64,000 nucleotides of DNA from Rhynchospora pubera (GCA_028095005.1 CM051459.1:4889190-4953189), one strand, 5' to 3'; counted from the first letter of the stretch, positions 43,963 through 57,061 are shown. The notes: generated from the letters alone by a model not told the origin. A program made the numbers and translations.

Positions 43963-43967
43963 GTTTC
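43963..43967 (+). repeat. target-site duplication, right
   Basis: GTTTC immediately right of the 3' LTR. Confidence 0.9.
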
Positions 43968-44580
43968 ATAAGGGTCGGTTTTCATCCCAAAAGCTGTAGA
44001 ATGCTGATGCTACCTTGTCAGGCTCGTTCTTCTTTATTAAGGAGGACTATGCACTTAGGCGATAGAAGAACTATGTAGTGTCTTACCTTAGACCTAACGC
44101 ATATATATCATTTTGACTAGCTTACGAGTTCGTTTTGCAGCTACTACCTCGCCTAGTGGAGAGGAGACTCCAATGACTTTTTCAAGAATGAACCTAGTTC
44201 ACCAATTAAAGAGGAGTAAAGATCACGTAGAGTTTCTCACTTCCTATAAAATTAGTTCTTTCAGCTAAATCTGAATCGAAAAGGAAATAGCTCCTGATTT
44301 GGTAAGCACTCGATGAAGCATCCATGCTTATAGGTATTTCATTTTATGTTTTATCGTTATCTACACGTATTGATATTACAGGTGATATGAACTGAAAGGG
44401 CTTGCCTCTACTGCAAGTTGAATTAAAGCCGATTGGGACATAGGATTATCCATAAAGCTACAAGGGTCTAAGATCCAATTATACGAAGCTTCCGCACTAG
44501 TGGGAGTCTTGTAATGTGAGTAGGCAGAGCACGCAAGGGCTTTTCGCATCTTGTCCAGGTCAGATTCGTTAGATATTTCA

Positions 44581-44608
44581 CCCAGCGAGTAACGTATAAT
44601 GTGTAGAG
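44581..44608 (-). repeat. hairpin repeat, copy 5
   Basis: CCCAGCGAGTAACGTATAAT then GTGTAGAG on the plus strand, a partial copy directly before the next one. Confidence 0.65.
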
Positions 44609-44614
44609 TTCAAA

Positions 44615-44650
44615 GGCGAGTAACGTATAATGTTACGAACGAAAAGCTTC
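44615..44650 (-). repeat. hairpin repeat, copy 6
   Basis: GGCGAGTAACGTATAATGTT then ACGAACGAAAAGCTTC. Both arms are present and the loop is TATAAT in place of TACTAAT. Confidence 0.75.
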
Positions 44651-45438
44651 AAATCTATCCCTTCCCTCCTAAAGGGTACCCACTGATTTGCCCAATCTCT
44701 GGTTACTGGTGCATACTGATTGAGCCAATCTAACCCCATAATTCAATAAGCAAAATTCATTTCTAATAGTCTCAGATCCCCATGAAACGCTGACGCCCCT
44801 GTATTGAATAGTTTCAAGCCATACACTTTTCATCAGTTACCATTCTATGTCCACTTGCCCCCATTACTATTAGAGGAGAAGTTTGAACAATTTGACAATC
44901 TTGCCCTTGTACAAGTCCGCTGGATCTGACATCGAATGATGTCGTCACTAAGTCAAAGTCCGCTGCTTAAATCGAACACAGTAATTTTATCTTTTAATAT
45001 AATCTCTAATTGTGTATTTCTTGGTGAATTCTTGGCTAACTCATTTTTATTGCTAAGCAACAGCTTGGCATTAGGTAAATTACCGGGGCCCCTGTTTATT
45101 CGCTCTCTAATACTAAGTTGACTGGCCCTAGCTTCACTGGTTTTGAGTTTTGACTGTTGCATGCTTACTTTTTAGCTTCAATTGGAGTAATTTCACAATG
45201 CTCTGATGTCGAGGAACAGGATGAAAGGCTATTTCGATAGATTCGATTTTGTAAGTAGAAAGGAAATATCTTCTAGCCAAAGCACAGAGAGATTCTTTCT
45301 TCGACATAACGAAGTTGGTCATAACCACAGAAATCATCAAAGGATGGAACATATGAGACTAGCGATTGCTTGGGCCAAGCACTTCTTGAGTTGGAGGAAA
45401 GGTTTAATAATATTTTCTTTAATTGTTAAAAATATCTT

Positions 45439-45729
45439 ATGAATGTATACATCTGCTCATTATCTTCTAATTTGACCATCTATTTGGATATAGGAAATGT
45501 TGCTTGGCATAAAGTGGAGTTGAACCGGGTGCCTGGCCTGCCTTGTCAGCACGGTGATTCTCTGGACTGTGCACTGTTCATGGTAAGATATGCACTCTCC
45601 ATTGTCACTGGTGATGAATTCCATTTCTGCCAGGTAATTTGGCCTAGAATCTGTCACATGCAGTTTGAACAAATAGTGTACCATATTCATGATATGTTAA
45701 CATTCCAAAATGTAGCTGATGCTTATTAG
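45439..45729 (+). pseudogene. Ulp1-type (C48) cysteine protease C-terminal fragment
   Basis: The 96-codon frame has WHKVELNRVPGLPCQHGDSL then DCALFMVRYALS and FHFCQVIWPRICHMQ. The Q...(N/G)..DC.(L/V)FM pattern is the oxyanion-hole Gln and catalytic Cys block of Ulp1 (SUMO-protease-like) domains, which in plants occur widely in Mutator-like and other transposon-borne ORFs. The His and Asp of the triad, expected upstream, are missing, so this is a fragment. It is of nuclear origin, and the following 500 bp also have an A+T-rich nuclear look. Confidence 0.72.
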
Positions 45730-47349
45730 GATGACGTTCAGAAATACCGTCCTATTGTTGCATATTATGTGCTTAGTTACTATGGAAATTGAGCTGCGTA
45801 TAGGATCGGTGGTGGCTAGAGAAGGTGTACGGCGATAGGCACACTTTTTTTTTTACATAAGAGACTAACAGTATTTTACCTGTGGAAATTTAGCTTCTTG
45901 CTGTTTTGTTCTGTTTTCTTTTGGTTTCATATTATCCTCAGACTACTCATTTTTTTTCAATGTCAAAGAATGTTCTCACTGGAAGATTTATTATGTTCTT
46001 AATATCTTTTATATAATACCCTGCTTATATAGCTTCTCTCCAAACGTTCCATTTCATATGTCTATTTTATTTGTATTTCTTACTATTCATCAGTGTGCCC
46101 AAACCTGTCTTAGATAGCTATGTACCTATGTGAACAAACTGTGCATCTGTGCCCTTAGTACTGTGAATGTGTGTGCACAGGAGTTTTCATGTCATATCCA
46201 AAAATGCTTCACCATCAACGTGGCTATAACACAATCCATAACCTAGTAGATCACATTCACGTACGTAAGACTCAACGAGTCAAGGTCTGCCTGGGGTTGT
46301 CTTATATTATATTTAAAAACCCTAGTATAAATGAATCATAAAAATAGATGGGTCCGTCCTTCCAGGTCTCTTAAGGAAGAGCCGGGGCCATGCGAAGTCA
46401 AGCTCATCTTTGTACTTATCGTGACTTCTCTCTTTTCTGTCAGCTCCGATTTACATGAGTAAAAGGGCAAGTTTGAGTTGATTGATTGTCAAGATCTTCA
46501 AAACGAAATGAAGCCTTCATTCTACCCACTAACATGATATCTTCTATTATTTCAGTCGACATCTGGAGCAATTCTCTTTTTCAGTAGCATCAACTGTAGA
46601 AATTAATTAGGTTCAACTCCTTTTTATTAGAGCTAGATGTGATAAGGAGAGAAGCACTTCAACTTCACTAGCTGCAAGAGCGAGGGCCAGTGGGGGGAGA
46701 CTAGATATTTAGTACTCCTCTAGAGGTCTTGGGTGATTCGCTCGTAAGCCCAACTCTTTCTCATTCAGAAAGTATAGCTCGAATGTCACGGAGAATTTCC
46801 TCCTTTATACCCGGGTACATCCGGTCAGAAGGTGCTAGGCTCATTGTTGGGGAGCAAGCCATATGATGCTGTAGCTTTAGCAGCAGCCGTAGCATTGTAT
46901 CTCTGTCTAATAGCTTTCATTCGAGTATGTATTCTTTTAACGTGTGAATAGCAAAACTCATGCTAATTTAGGGGCGGGGGACTTTCATTCAATCTCTGCT
47001 TTCGGAACTCCCGAACTAGATGCCAGTGACCCTTGGCAACAGAGAGAAAAAGAAGAACAATGGATTTTTCTCTTGGTCAAAGTTGACTTACTTCCTTCAC
47101 GGGGGACACTTGCCTGCTTTTCATTTTTCCCGGTAGGCCCTTCTGCTTACCTAGATAAAAACCTTCTTTCTCTTCGATCTGCCTCGAGCCGAGATCAGAT
47201 CACCAAACGTAAGTGACGAAACCCTCTCACACACAAGTAGTAGAAAAAGACCATTCCTTCTGGGCCGATCAATTGGTTGGCTTACCCAAATCTTCTTCCG
47301 CCTAAGCTTGTTGCAGCGAAAAGTTCCAACCCTACTTACAGATTCGAAC

Positions 47350-47361
47350 CGCTACGCGCCT
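47350..47361 (-). repeat. 12-bp dispersed repeat AGGCGCGNAGCG
   Basis: CGCTACGCGCCT on the plus strand, next to the hairpin AGTGGA/TCCACT. Confidence 0.6.
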
Positions 47362-49760
47362 CGTACTAGTGGAGAACTAATCCACTACGTCTCCCCCAAA
47401 AAGTAATTTCTCGGTGAGTAATTGAAGCTATGAAAGCCGTAGCCTTTGCGAGAACGCTTTCCAGGTTGCAGATTTTTCCCCGTTTCATTTCAGAAAATTC
47501 GTTTAAATATGCATTTTACATCTAGAAAATATCATTGGTACCGCGTGTCACACTTAAGCTACTTGTGCCGACCACGCCAGCTAACATAAATCTTTCTCTG
47601 ATGGGAAAGGTTTGAGACAGCTCAATGGATTTAGATCTTTTCCTGTTAGTACCGAACTGGATGCATCACTTGCTTCCATGGGTTAGGGAGAGGGAGGAGT
47701 GAAAAAAATATTTACTTCAGTAGGGTGGGCTAGAGGCTATAAAGAAAAGAGCAATTTCTTTCGCTAACGCCCTTGAATAAAGGCCTTTTTTATTTGCTCT
47801 TGGTCCAGCCGAGTCAAGGTAAAGGACCATTATCCATCTTGTGATAAAGAAGCCAGCAAGCCAGTTCTTGAGCTCGTAGTTTCTCTCTTTTCAAACCTTG
47901 ATGAAGTATATTATACATAAACATGTTGCGCGTTATCTTTCGGACAAGGTAGTTGAACTTCCACGAGGAACCAATGTCACTTGAAATGTGGCAAGGTAAA
48001 TCCATTAGGCAACGAATAAGGATTAAGGATGAGTGTCTCAAGCAATCCTGTGAACAAGCCAACGAAGACGCATGTTTTGGAAAGCCTGTAGTCTTAATGC
48101 CAGTAATAGGGCTCGGTGTGATTTTTAGATTTAGAAAGAAGCTCCAGAGTAGTAATAAGTATTGGTTTGAAAAAAGCGGGCTAGGTTGGTCGTGACTCTT
48201 CCGCAAAAGCCTATTCCTAGTAGCTATCCCATACGCATATCTTGGAAACCACTACTCTCCGTGAATAAAGCCGTGTTTCGTTACGCTTGGCGCCCAAGTG
48301 TTTGAATTCTTCCCACGTGCTTGAATTCCAATTGGAAACAGCGTCTCTTACTGGCAGTGAGCAACTACGGCATGTTGCGAACAAAGGACACATTATACGT
48401 GACTCACTGGGATCAAAGGAGAGATTGAGCTCTCGCGGTTTACCGGGAGAAGGTTCTGCTGAGTTTCATGGTACACTTTTCAAGGAAAGAAGATAGTCTA
48501 TGCCTTTCTCCGACTCATGCTGCTTTTGGATACTAAGCCCATCAGAAAGGTAGAAAATACAAATGGTAAATTTGCTAGAGCTTCTGAGAAGATGCGGGTC
48601 ACTTACTCTAAGAGAAGGAGTGAAGCCTGTAGGTAAACTGAGTGCTTCTCGCTCAACTCCTGTCGTTTCACTTCCGGCTTTTTCTGTAGCAGTGGTTGGT
48701 TGGGTGGGTGAAAGTGAAAGTGGCAAAAAAGATATGAGTGAGTACCTTCCCAGCTTTAGACTTGTCCCTTTTAATATTAGGTAGGGGTTGGTGCTTTTTC
48801 TCAAAGCGAAGAGACTGAACTTAGTAGGCAGGAGAGCTACCTCAACTTAAATGGCTGAAATACTCATAGTAGTAAAAGAGTAGGACAATAGAAATGAATT
48901 CAATTCGTTACATGCGAATGCCTCGCACCATTAGACTTTTCCTCAATAGTAGAGGGGTAGTCAGTCCCTGTACCGGTATCGAACTCTAAGACATGAAAAC
49001 AGAAAACACATACCTAGTGTTAAGTTAAGTACTCCCAAGCCTTATTTAATACGTTGCTTCTTGCTTCACTTCTGCATCTTCCGGTAGAGAGTTACCGAGG
49101 TGACCTGCTGCTTCCCAATCCTAAGTCTTCACTCCCCTAGTAAAACTTACCTACTGTATCTAGTCCTACCAACTCTATTAAGGAATACCGGCCTCTTTTC
49201 TATCAACAACTCATCTTAGAGTAGCTTACCCATAAAAAACTCCTACTGCCTATCTTACCTACCCAGATCTACTTGACCTAGTGATCCCTAGCCATACTTT
49301 ATACCCAAGAAAAGCAATGACATATTATCTCGACTACTTTACTTTCCGTGAAAGCCTATACTTATTCTACAGAATACTAATGCTTGCATACATGAATACC
49401 TATAGCCTCCGGAGCTTAGCCATATTCTTCAGCTTGCTTGAGGGAAACTACAGCCTCTGTTCTTTTTATTCTTGCTTTCGCCTATGAGTGAGCTTACTTA
49501 GTTTACCTATTAATGATTACTTAGAATCCCGCACTATTATCAAGCCTTCCTTCGACTAAAGCAGATCAGTACGAAGCCCTACTTGCAAGCTAGTTCTTCT
49601 TTTGTTCCGGGGAAGGAAAGAGCGCGCAATGCAATTTATTTAATGAAGCCAGCATAGGAAAAAGAAACTCCCATTAGAGCAGTTTAAACCGTGTAAACGA
49701 GATTTTCTGATGCCAATCAGTCTGTTCGGGCTCATGCCCCGGTCAGGGAAGACAAAAGAA

Positions 49761-49772
49761 AGGCGCGTAGCG
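49761..49772 (+). repeat. 12-bp dispersed repeat AGGCGCGNAGCG
   Basis: AGGCGCGTAGCG, about 90 bp from the end of the reverse transcriptase fragment. Confidence 0.6.
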
Positions 49773-49863
49773 ACTGAAATCACAGTCTCCGGTCTATGGT
49801 CCAATTCCCCGTGAAGTCCAGTTTATAGAAGCCACAGAGGCTCTTTTTCTTTCTCCTCAAGGC

Positions 49864-50085
49864 TTACTTGGCATCGGGCGCTCTTACTGCTCGGCGTGGA
49901 AGACCGAAGATAAAGTCATCAGCATAGCGTGTGTAATAGACCCTAACTGGCGCTGAAACAGCCTCTGAGCACTTCGTTAGGCACGCGTACTGAGATGTAG
50001 AGATCCAACTCCTTGAAGCACATATCGAATTGGTGAAGAAAGAAAATCACCAGCACGGGCGAGACTGGGTGTATAAAGTCATTGA
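49864..50085 (-). pseudogene. reverse transcriptase palm fragment with YADD
   Basis: The minus strand reads SPVLVIFFLHQFDMCFKELD, then after one frameshift YYTRYADDFIFGLPRRA (YADD at 49915-49926), stopping at 49864. SP.L.NI.LH.FD followed by RYADDF is RT domains 4-5 of group II intron/retron-type reverse transcriptases. The two catalytic Asp of YADD are kept. This is the part missing between the pieces at 823-1086 and 343-801, so all could derive from one mitochondrial RT gene broken up by recombination. Not functional here. Confidence 0.7.
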
Positions 50086-50089
50086 CAAG

Positions 50090-51446
50090 GAGAAGAAGCC
50101 GCTTCTGTAAGGGGATTCCCACGAGTCAATCTATGCGGAAATGCAATATGTTCTTTTCCCTCTACTCTCTAAAGCAAGCCACTGAGCTCTGTCAGGTCAG
50201 GTAACATAAGACTAGCTAGCAAATGCGATACAAATCTATGCACCAACGATTCGCACTTCAAATCTTAGATGTATGTGAACAGGAATGGAGGGAGCCTGCC
50301 TATTAAGCTTTCTATTCCATTTCGTGGAAATTCATGCCAGGGAGCACACTCACACTTTGGTCCCCTTATAGGAAAAAGAATCTTGCAGGTAGCACTGGTC
50401 GTACGGTCCATTTCTCAACCCGTTAATAATAAACTGATACCCAGCCCGACTAAGCACTTCCCACTCCCTCTTGGACTACAACCCACCCAATCTATAAATG
50501 ACATAATTGGCTGCCTGCGTAGTGAATTCCTCATGAAAAAGACCCACGCGGTGTATATGTATGTTCAGGCAGTACTTTACTTGCTGCAAAGAGAGTGCGT
50601 GGCAAATAAAATATACGCCAGGATGGAGATGGGTGACTAGTGAAATGGATCTCTTGAACTAAGAAAACCCAAACTCTAAGCAGCAGTAATGTTTACCTTT
50701 TATCGCATTCAAGCTAACTAAGGCTGTTATCGAAGTAAAACTCGCGCCTGCCCAAGGAAAAGAAATGGTGCGTTCAAGACATATCACCCAAAAGCTAGAT
50801 CACGTTAATAAACTAACCCAAACCATACATGTAAAGATGCCCAATACTCGCCCTTCCGGAGAAGCCGTAAAGAAAGGTCTTGAAGTGGCTGGCACAAGTA
50901 CTCTCTTTATTTTATGATCTAGACAACCAAGCTTAAAAGATAATATCCAATCATGTTACTTTGATAGCATCGATTCACGAGAAAGGAATGAGGTAAAGAG
51001 GCAGGAGAGCCCAAAGGAAGACAAACCAAATGAATGAGTCCACGCCTCATGTTTAGCATCTCGCACATATTTGTACCATAGCGCCTACCATTAGATACAG
51101 AAGTCGAGAGATAAGTTGGAACTGCAGCCGTGTTTGTTGTCAACGCAACGGTCCAATATAGATAGAAAGCTTTTTGAGCCAGCTCACAAGAAAGAAGTTA
51201 GAGATAGGGGAAAGCGGGCAAGCAACATGTGGATTAACACCAAATACGTAATGTACTTCCGTTTGAGAGCATGTCAGTGAACTTAGTTTCTAATGGGTAG
51301 CATGACTCCATTCCATATAGGGTTCATTCACGTTTTGCCTCACTGCGTTCCTGCCTTGTTCATTTTGAGGTGTCAGTAGTACTACACGTACTTTTTCACA
51401 CTTGGTTTAGTTAATTATGATCCGGCGTCTGTTTCCGTGTTCAGTC
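50090..51446. other. spacer; one 123-codon unidentified ORF
   Basis: The frame 50269-50640 + (123 codons, mixed composition) has no recognised family. Nothing else was seen. Confidence 0.3.
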
Positions 51447-51870
51447 GCTAGCGGCGTATGTTGCTGTGATTGATTGTTCGAAGCGTCGGGGCATTTTTAG
51501 TACTCCGGGTTCTGTTCCATGTGAGTTGTTGGGCCGTCGACCTGGAGATCGCATTCCTATCGTGTCGGCCTTGCAGGCTAGGCACCTTTTAGAAAGGGGG
51601 TGTGTCGGGTATCTTGCGACAATCATATCTCATGCAGCCACCACTGTAGATGTTTCATCTATCCCGATCGTATCAGAGTTTGCTGACGTGTTCCCGGATG
51701 AGCTACCGGGGTGACCTCCAGAGAGAGAGATCGAGTTCTTTCTGCATTGAGCTTCAGTCGGGCATGGCACCCATCTCAGGAGCACCATATCGTATGGCTC
51801 CCGCAGAATTGAAGGCGCGCTAGCGATTCAACTTGACGAGTTGCTAGAGAAAGGGCGAAGGGAAATCGAA
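51447..51870 (+). pseudogene. Ty3/Gypsy protease-RT linker fragment, decayed
   Basis: The frame reads LLGRRPGDRIPIVSALQARH, then IPIVSEFADVFPDELPG, stop, then PPEREIEFFLH and, shifted, LDELLEKG. The (V/I)..EF.DVFPDELPGLPPEREIEF block immediately precedes the reverse transcriptase in plant Ty3/Gypsy elements. A TGA at 51712-51714 and a further stop and shift make it inactive. It ends at the start of the reverse transcriptase. It is a different family from the piece at 29225-30165. Confidence 0.88.
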
Positions 51871-54800
51871 TCCAAAAACAAAATTGAAACACGCGCCAGG
51901 AAGAAACAATCAGCTTCACCTGGTTCTGCCGAACTCCCTGTTAACTACTAGACTAGGCATTTGTATATTCGGCAACTATCTCCGCAGATTGGATTTTGAT
52001 AACCGTCTTGCCACTTACTTATCAGAATTCAAATCCTTCATTCGGGCACCAACAAGAAGTTCTAGCTAAAGCATAACTGAGGAACAACCCATATGCTTTA
52101 ACACCAATATCATATTGAATCCGCGAAAGGCAACGAAGAGGTGGTATCCATCTAATTAGTAAGGCATAAGGCTATAAAAGGCAAATGAGCTGCTCTTAGT
52201 AAAGGAGCTTTCTTTGGTAGAGCTAACATAGATAGAGGGATTTCTTTATCTCCGCCTTTCTATCTCTATGCCAAGAAAGTACGCCTGCTCTTTGATGAAG
52301 TTAGGGCAAAGCTGGCCGCCGAGAACGAAGGGAAAGATTAGGTTTTCAATCTATTTTCACCATTTGGAATAAGAGAGATAAGACTCGTGCGCATAATAGA
52401 CTTGATCATAGTATTTTGTGCTGCTTTGGGAGTGACCCACACAGTAGAAAGTTCTAGCGGTGCTTGCGAATGCTTTGTAACATTCCAAGAATATGTTCAA
52501 AATCATTGAAAGTATATATATGGAAAAAAAACCTCTGCCACTGGCACTTTCTAGGACTTCGTTCCTGTGGTTGGTATCTGTGGAGGTTCGTCTTTCCGGT
52601 AGTGCCCAGGTTTCGGATGTTTGCTTGCTTTCTTTTCCGTTCCAATATTCCCTCGTCCGTTCCGTGTGCTTCAGTATTTGCTTCCTTTCAACTGATTCTT
52701 ATTCTTAATCTGGGAATGATGTTGCTTAAGTGACTCTTACTCTGTTATATTATGTCATGTCCCGACATATGTCTTTGATGGGCAACGTAAGAAGGTTGCT
52801 TTCGTTCAACAGAGGGAAGCGGAGCTTTCCAATTCCTCTATTAATGCATTGATCCTGATCATTACGAATCCGCTCTGAGCCTTCTGCAGGATGAGATCCG
52901 CTTGGTCTTGTGATAGGGGCTTCTATTCTAGACGATTCGATTCGGCGGGAAATCTTAAAGAAGAGGCGCGGGCTCACGCACTCCAATCTTCAAGGTAATT
53001 CTGGCAGTAAGGAAAGAAATTGCCCAAAACCAGGAATTTAGCTAGGCAGGTAAGATGTTGCCAATCAGTCTAGGAATTACTGTTACATCGTTTCCTCTCC
53101 CACTTAGGACAATATATGAAATGCTCGGGCTCTCCGATTCCATTTAAAAGCTAGGAAAAGCCGCTAGGTAAGCACTCTCAGAGTGAAAATCCTTCCTGTC
53201 TGTACAAGCAAATGCACCCTCCAGGTAAGAACTCTGCTCGCTCTGACCCAATTAAAAAGTACACACTCCGGCTTAGCCTTCCCAGTTGTAGGAGAAAGAA
53301 AAGCCTGGTAACGTAACTTATTTTTGCTAAAGAATCTCTATTCGAGTAGCTAAATCTCTATATTCTATATCGTTTCCGTCCTGCTTATATTCCTTCACCT
53401 CACCCACTCCAAGGTTTGTTTTTGAGAAGAAAGAGGCGACTGAGCCCTACCTAGGTTTGCTATTTCCCGGATGCACTAAAGACAGCTTAATAGCTGCTTC
53501 TTCCACTTATCTTTCGGCTTTTTGTTCACTCTCGCGCGGGTTACTTTTATTCTTCCAGCCCTAAGGAAAAAACCCAATCCCACTTAGCTGACCAAGTTAA
53601 TAGTCTTGACTGGAGGAAGATTTTAGATACTAGGCCTAGCAGTTTTCTCTCTTCAAAGGTATATGACTTTGAAGTATCAGTCCCACTACACAATAGTAGC
53701 TATTTCAACATGTCCACGGACATTTAACTTTACCGCCCATACAATTCAAGCGTGGGTGCCAGTTCATTGAATTTTAGTTTGTCCCTTTAAGCTCTTTTCA
53801 AGCCCCTTTCTCTTTTGCTTCTCTCTTCCTTGCTTCGCCCTTCTCTCTTTTTCTTTTCCTTCTTCTATGCCTTTGTGCCTTCTTGTTGGTATTGCCCGGG
53901 CAGTCTATCATCTTTGGGTGTGCACTTCTTGCTAATTAGAGTCCGTCAAGTTATGTATGGCCCGGTGGTCAGCAGAAAGGAGATATCAGCTTTATTGCGA
54001 AAGAAGGTGTTTTACAACTGCGTCGCTTTCTTACGGGTGTGCCGCACCGGCGCAACAGGCAGTGCCTTGGAAGTGTATGTATTGGATGCCAAAAGGAGAC
54101 ATCCCGAGTCGTACGAACAGAAACATGACTAAGGATGTCCTCAGACATGACGCAAGATGCAAACGAATTGGATTAAGATGAGGCGATGATGGCGATTGAA
54201 TACGTGAAATCCTCAAAGAGTGAGTGTCTAAACTTATTTTAAGGCGCCACTGGCTGTTACTTTTCTTTATCCTCCCTCCATTAAGGGGGTCGTAAATGCC
54301 CTATTCTTTGCTAACTGACTATAGTGTTTCGTCGAGGCGACGGCCACCTGCTTACAACCAATCAACTTCTTTTACTGCTACTGCTGGCGTAAGTGGCATA
54401 TTCAGGTGGGCAAACTTCTTTCTTTCGGAAATTAGAACCGCCATGCGGTAAGCAGTTGTAGCTTCAAAATCCCAGAATGCAGCCAATTGATCACACTGCA
54501 GTAGGAAACACGCTTCCCTGGCAAACGAGCTTTTAGGTAAAATTTGGTAGGTAAGACCCGGGAATCTTCGCTCCAGTGAGGCCTCTAATTCTTAAAAGGG
54601 GGGGGAGCCGATTGGAGTTCAAAAATCACATGTGTGAAATTCCAATTTCTACCTTGATCACCCTCAGCTATCCGCGTACACTCAAAAGGTGAACCAATCA
54701 TATCTGCGAGTAATACGCCATTCAATTTTTTTGATAGAAATTTGTGGTCCCTTGAAATGATAGTACTTACTCTTTCTATCTTTACATACCTGCTGCTGTT

Positions 54801-54921
54801 GTTCTTCCTTGATCGGAAGCGTAACTGGAATCTTCCTATTATGATTGCTTGATTGGGGAATTCGGACTACTAGTTTGCCTTTTGGTCAGGGCCAATATTT
54901 CGAAATGAATTTGCCGTGATT

Positions 54922-54933
54922 CGCTTCGCGCCT
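54922..54933 (-). repeat. 12-bp dispersed repeat AGGCGCGNAGCG
   Basis: CGCTTCGCGCCT on the plus strand. Confidence 0.6.
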
Positions 54934-56625
54934 TGCGTGGAATGGAAGTTTTTCTTTGCTTCCTTTCTTAATCACTGGACTTGCCATGGCTTAGAGCTCT
55001 AAAGCACCCGGGAAATGGCCATCAGATCTCAAACCGTTGCTTTCCTTTGAAGTGGATAGATTTTATTAACCCGTGGGCAATTATCTATTAGGAATCGGGC
55101 ATGAAGACAGGAACATAAAGTGAAGTTGGATGATGGCATGTGTCTTCGGCCTAGGCTACGGGAATTCTTTGTGGATTGAGGTGAGGGTAGTGAGTTAGAT
55201 ATTAGACTGATCAATCGCCGGGTGTGCTCGTTGGAGATTCTTCTGCTTAACACATGTCGAACCTTCGTTATCTCCAGTAGCTTGTGTGTTTTGATCATAT
55301 AATATTATATATATTTATTATTTTTTTTTTTCTTTTATCTACTCTTTTTTTAGTGCATTCGCTCATCGACTTCCTTGGGCACATCATTTCGGCAGGGTCT
55401 GTCGTCCTCCTTCTTTAGAGTTCTCCCTCCTACTTACAAAAAGCTTCAAAAAAGAAGGATGTAGTAGAAAGAGTTCAGCTTTTTTTAATTACTTATTTAT
55501 CTTAGATATACTATAAAAGTAAAGGTCTTAGAATATGTTCTTTTTCTATTACTAGCGCGTCAACTATATATTGCTCTTTCCCAAGATATATTATGATTTT
55601 GTCAAACACGGCTAAGCCCGAAAGATCCGAGAGTGAATTCGAGACATTATCTCAGAGATGAAAGAATAAAAGAGAGTGAAGTCACTTGTTTAAGTAAAGC
55701 AATCGTAGAGCTAGGAAAGAAGAGATCCGAAAAGAGTTTTCAATCAAGAGCGGATTGAACGACTGAACCACCTGGTCCTGAAGCGACTTTTTGCTAAACG
55801 CCCTCGCTACCCACTCCTTGCTTTCCCGCTTTCCAATCACTAGTTTAATTGCTTTCAGTAAGTGAGAACCTAGTAAGTAATGGGTTCTTCGGTCAATCGC
55901 AGTTCTTTCACTTGGTAAGTGTCTTTATCCTATTGGAGTATAGGCCCACATGCCAGGTGCTATAAAACTAAGAGTAAGAACCTCGGGTACAGTTTCTCAG
56001 GAAAGACAACTAGCTTAGGAAAGATAGCCAACTAGCTAGCTAAAGAAACGCCACTGGCTGCTTTGGACTGTGCTTAAGAGAAAGAAGAGAGTAGGCGCGT
56101 ATAGAAATGGATCTTCTCCAATTAGTTACATTAACTTCCTTTTCTACTTTCACTAGCTGCTTCTCCAGGCGAATGTTTGCCTTTGGTTTCACTATCGGAC
56201 GTTACGCTTGGTCGGCTCACTCTTACCTACCTAAAGGCTCTGCCTATACTTATTGGTTGGTCGGCTCGCTCTTTCCGCTTGCTGGCTCGCTCCAGATTCC
56301 AACAGTGGATTCTTCCACTTTATAGAGCTCAACTCTGCTTTTTGGCTCGTCAAACTGACGTTACACTTGCAAGCTAGATTATTCCCCGCCCCGGCAAGAA
56401 AGGCGAACTCTTTGAGTTCTAAAGGCTCGGCACTAAATACGAGTTTCTGCCCTAACTGAATCCCCTTGAATGTGATTCCTTGAAAGCGCTTTTTCACAGC
56501 TGCGTCAACGTTTTTCCATTGAAGCTTTTTCTTGAGCAAAAAAAGAGCGTGAGAAACACAGCCTACTTCTTTGACCTCATCTGCAATGACTATGCGTGAA
56601 CATCTGAATAGCGCACCGACTTCAT

Positions 56626-56637
56626 CGCTTCGCGCCT
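56626..56637 (-). repeat. 12-bp dispersed repeat AGGCGCGNAGCG
   Basis: CGCTTCGCGCCT on the plus strand. Confidence 0.6.
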
Positions 56638-57061
56638 TTTCCTTTCTTTTTCATTGGGTTAAACTCGTAAATAGTTTCTTTTTTTCATTTCTGTTTTTTC
56701 GTAAATAGTGTTTTGATTCAACAGTGGAATCAGCGATTCGTGTCTAACTTGTGATCGAGAAGGCGTCGACCCAAAGTGCCCTACAATAGCGTCCCGAAAT
56801 GGGTCCGTAGTGGCCGGACAACCGATTCGCCATAAGATCCCTTGTGGGATTCAGTACGCTGAGCTTCACATAGAGAGTCGAAAAAGTCAGAAATGCTATA
56901 TGCTTAACACTTTCAAGTCGAACGTTTGTTTTTTGTTTCAATTTGATCATATATAGTGTATTTTGGTTGAAGTTGAGCGAATTTTGGATCATTCCATTCT
57001 TGATTTCGTTGGTAGAACCCACGCAATTAGCATCTGAACTCTCTGGACAGGATATCCAGCC

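Larger units (their letters stand above)
43968..45438. other. spacer with two adjacent hairpin repeats
   Basis: Apart from the repeats at 44581-44650, no gene was recognised. Confidence 0.4.
45735..49860. other. 4.1-kb spacer without recognised genes
   Basis: 45740-46440 is A+T-rich and nuclear-like. A 12-bp repeat at 47350-47361 lies in a segment that is tRNA-like in the T-arm only (GGTTCGAATC on the minus strand) but does not fold. From about 49020 to 49560 the plus strand is pyrimidine-rich, as at 8200-9560. Frames 47814-48206 - and 48466-48804 - are unidentified. Confidence 0.4.
51875..57061. other. 5.2-kb spacer without recognised genes
   Basis: Frames such as 53815-54132 + and 56231-56539 - have no recognised family. 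12-bp repeats are at 54922-54933 and 56626-56637. Confidence 0.4.

Noticed and set aside
47335..47397. Minus-strand GGTTCGAATC with an AGTGGA/TCCACT hairpin, tRNA-like
   Set aside because: No acceptor stem pairs (GGGGGAG against the 3' end) and no D-arm or anticodon arm of standard length can be drawn.
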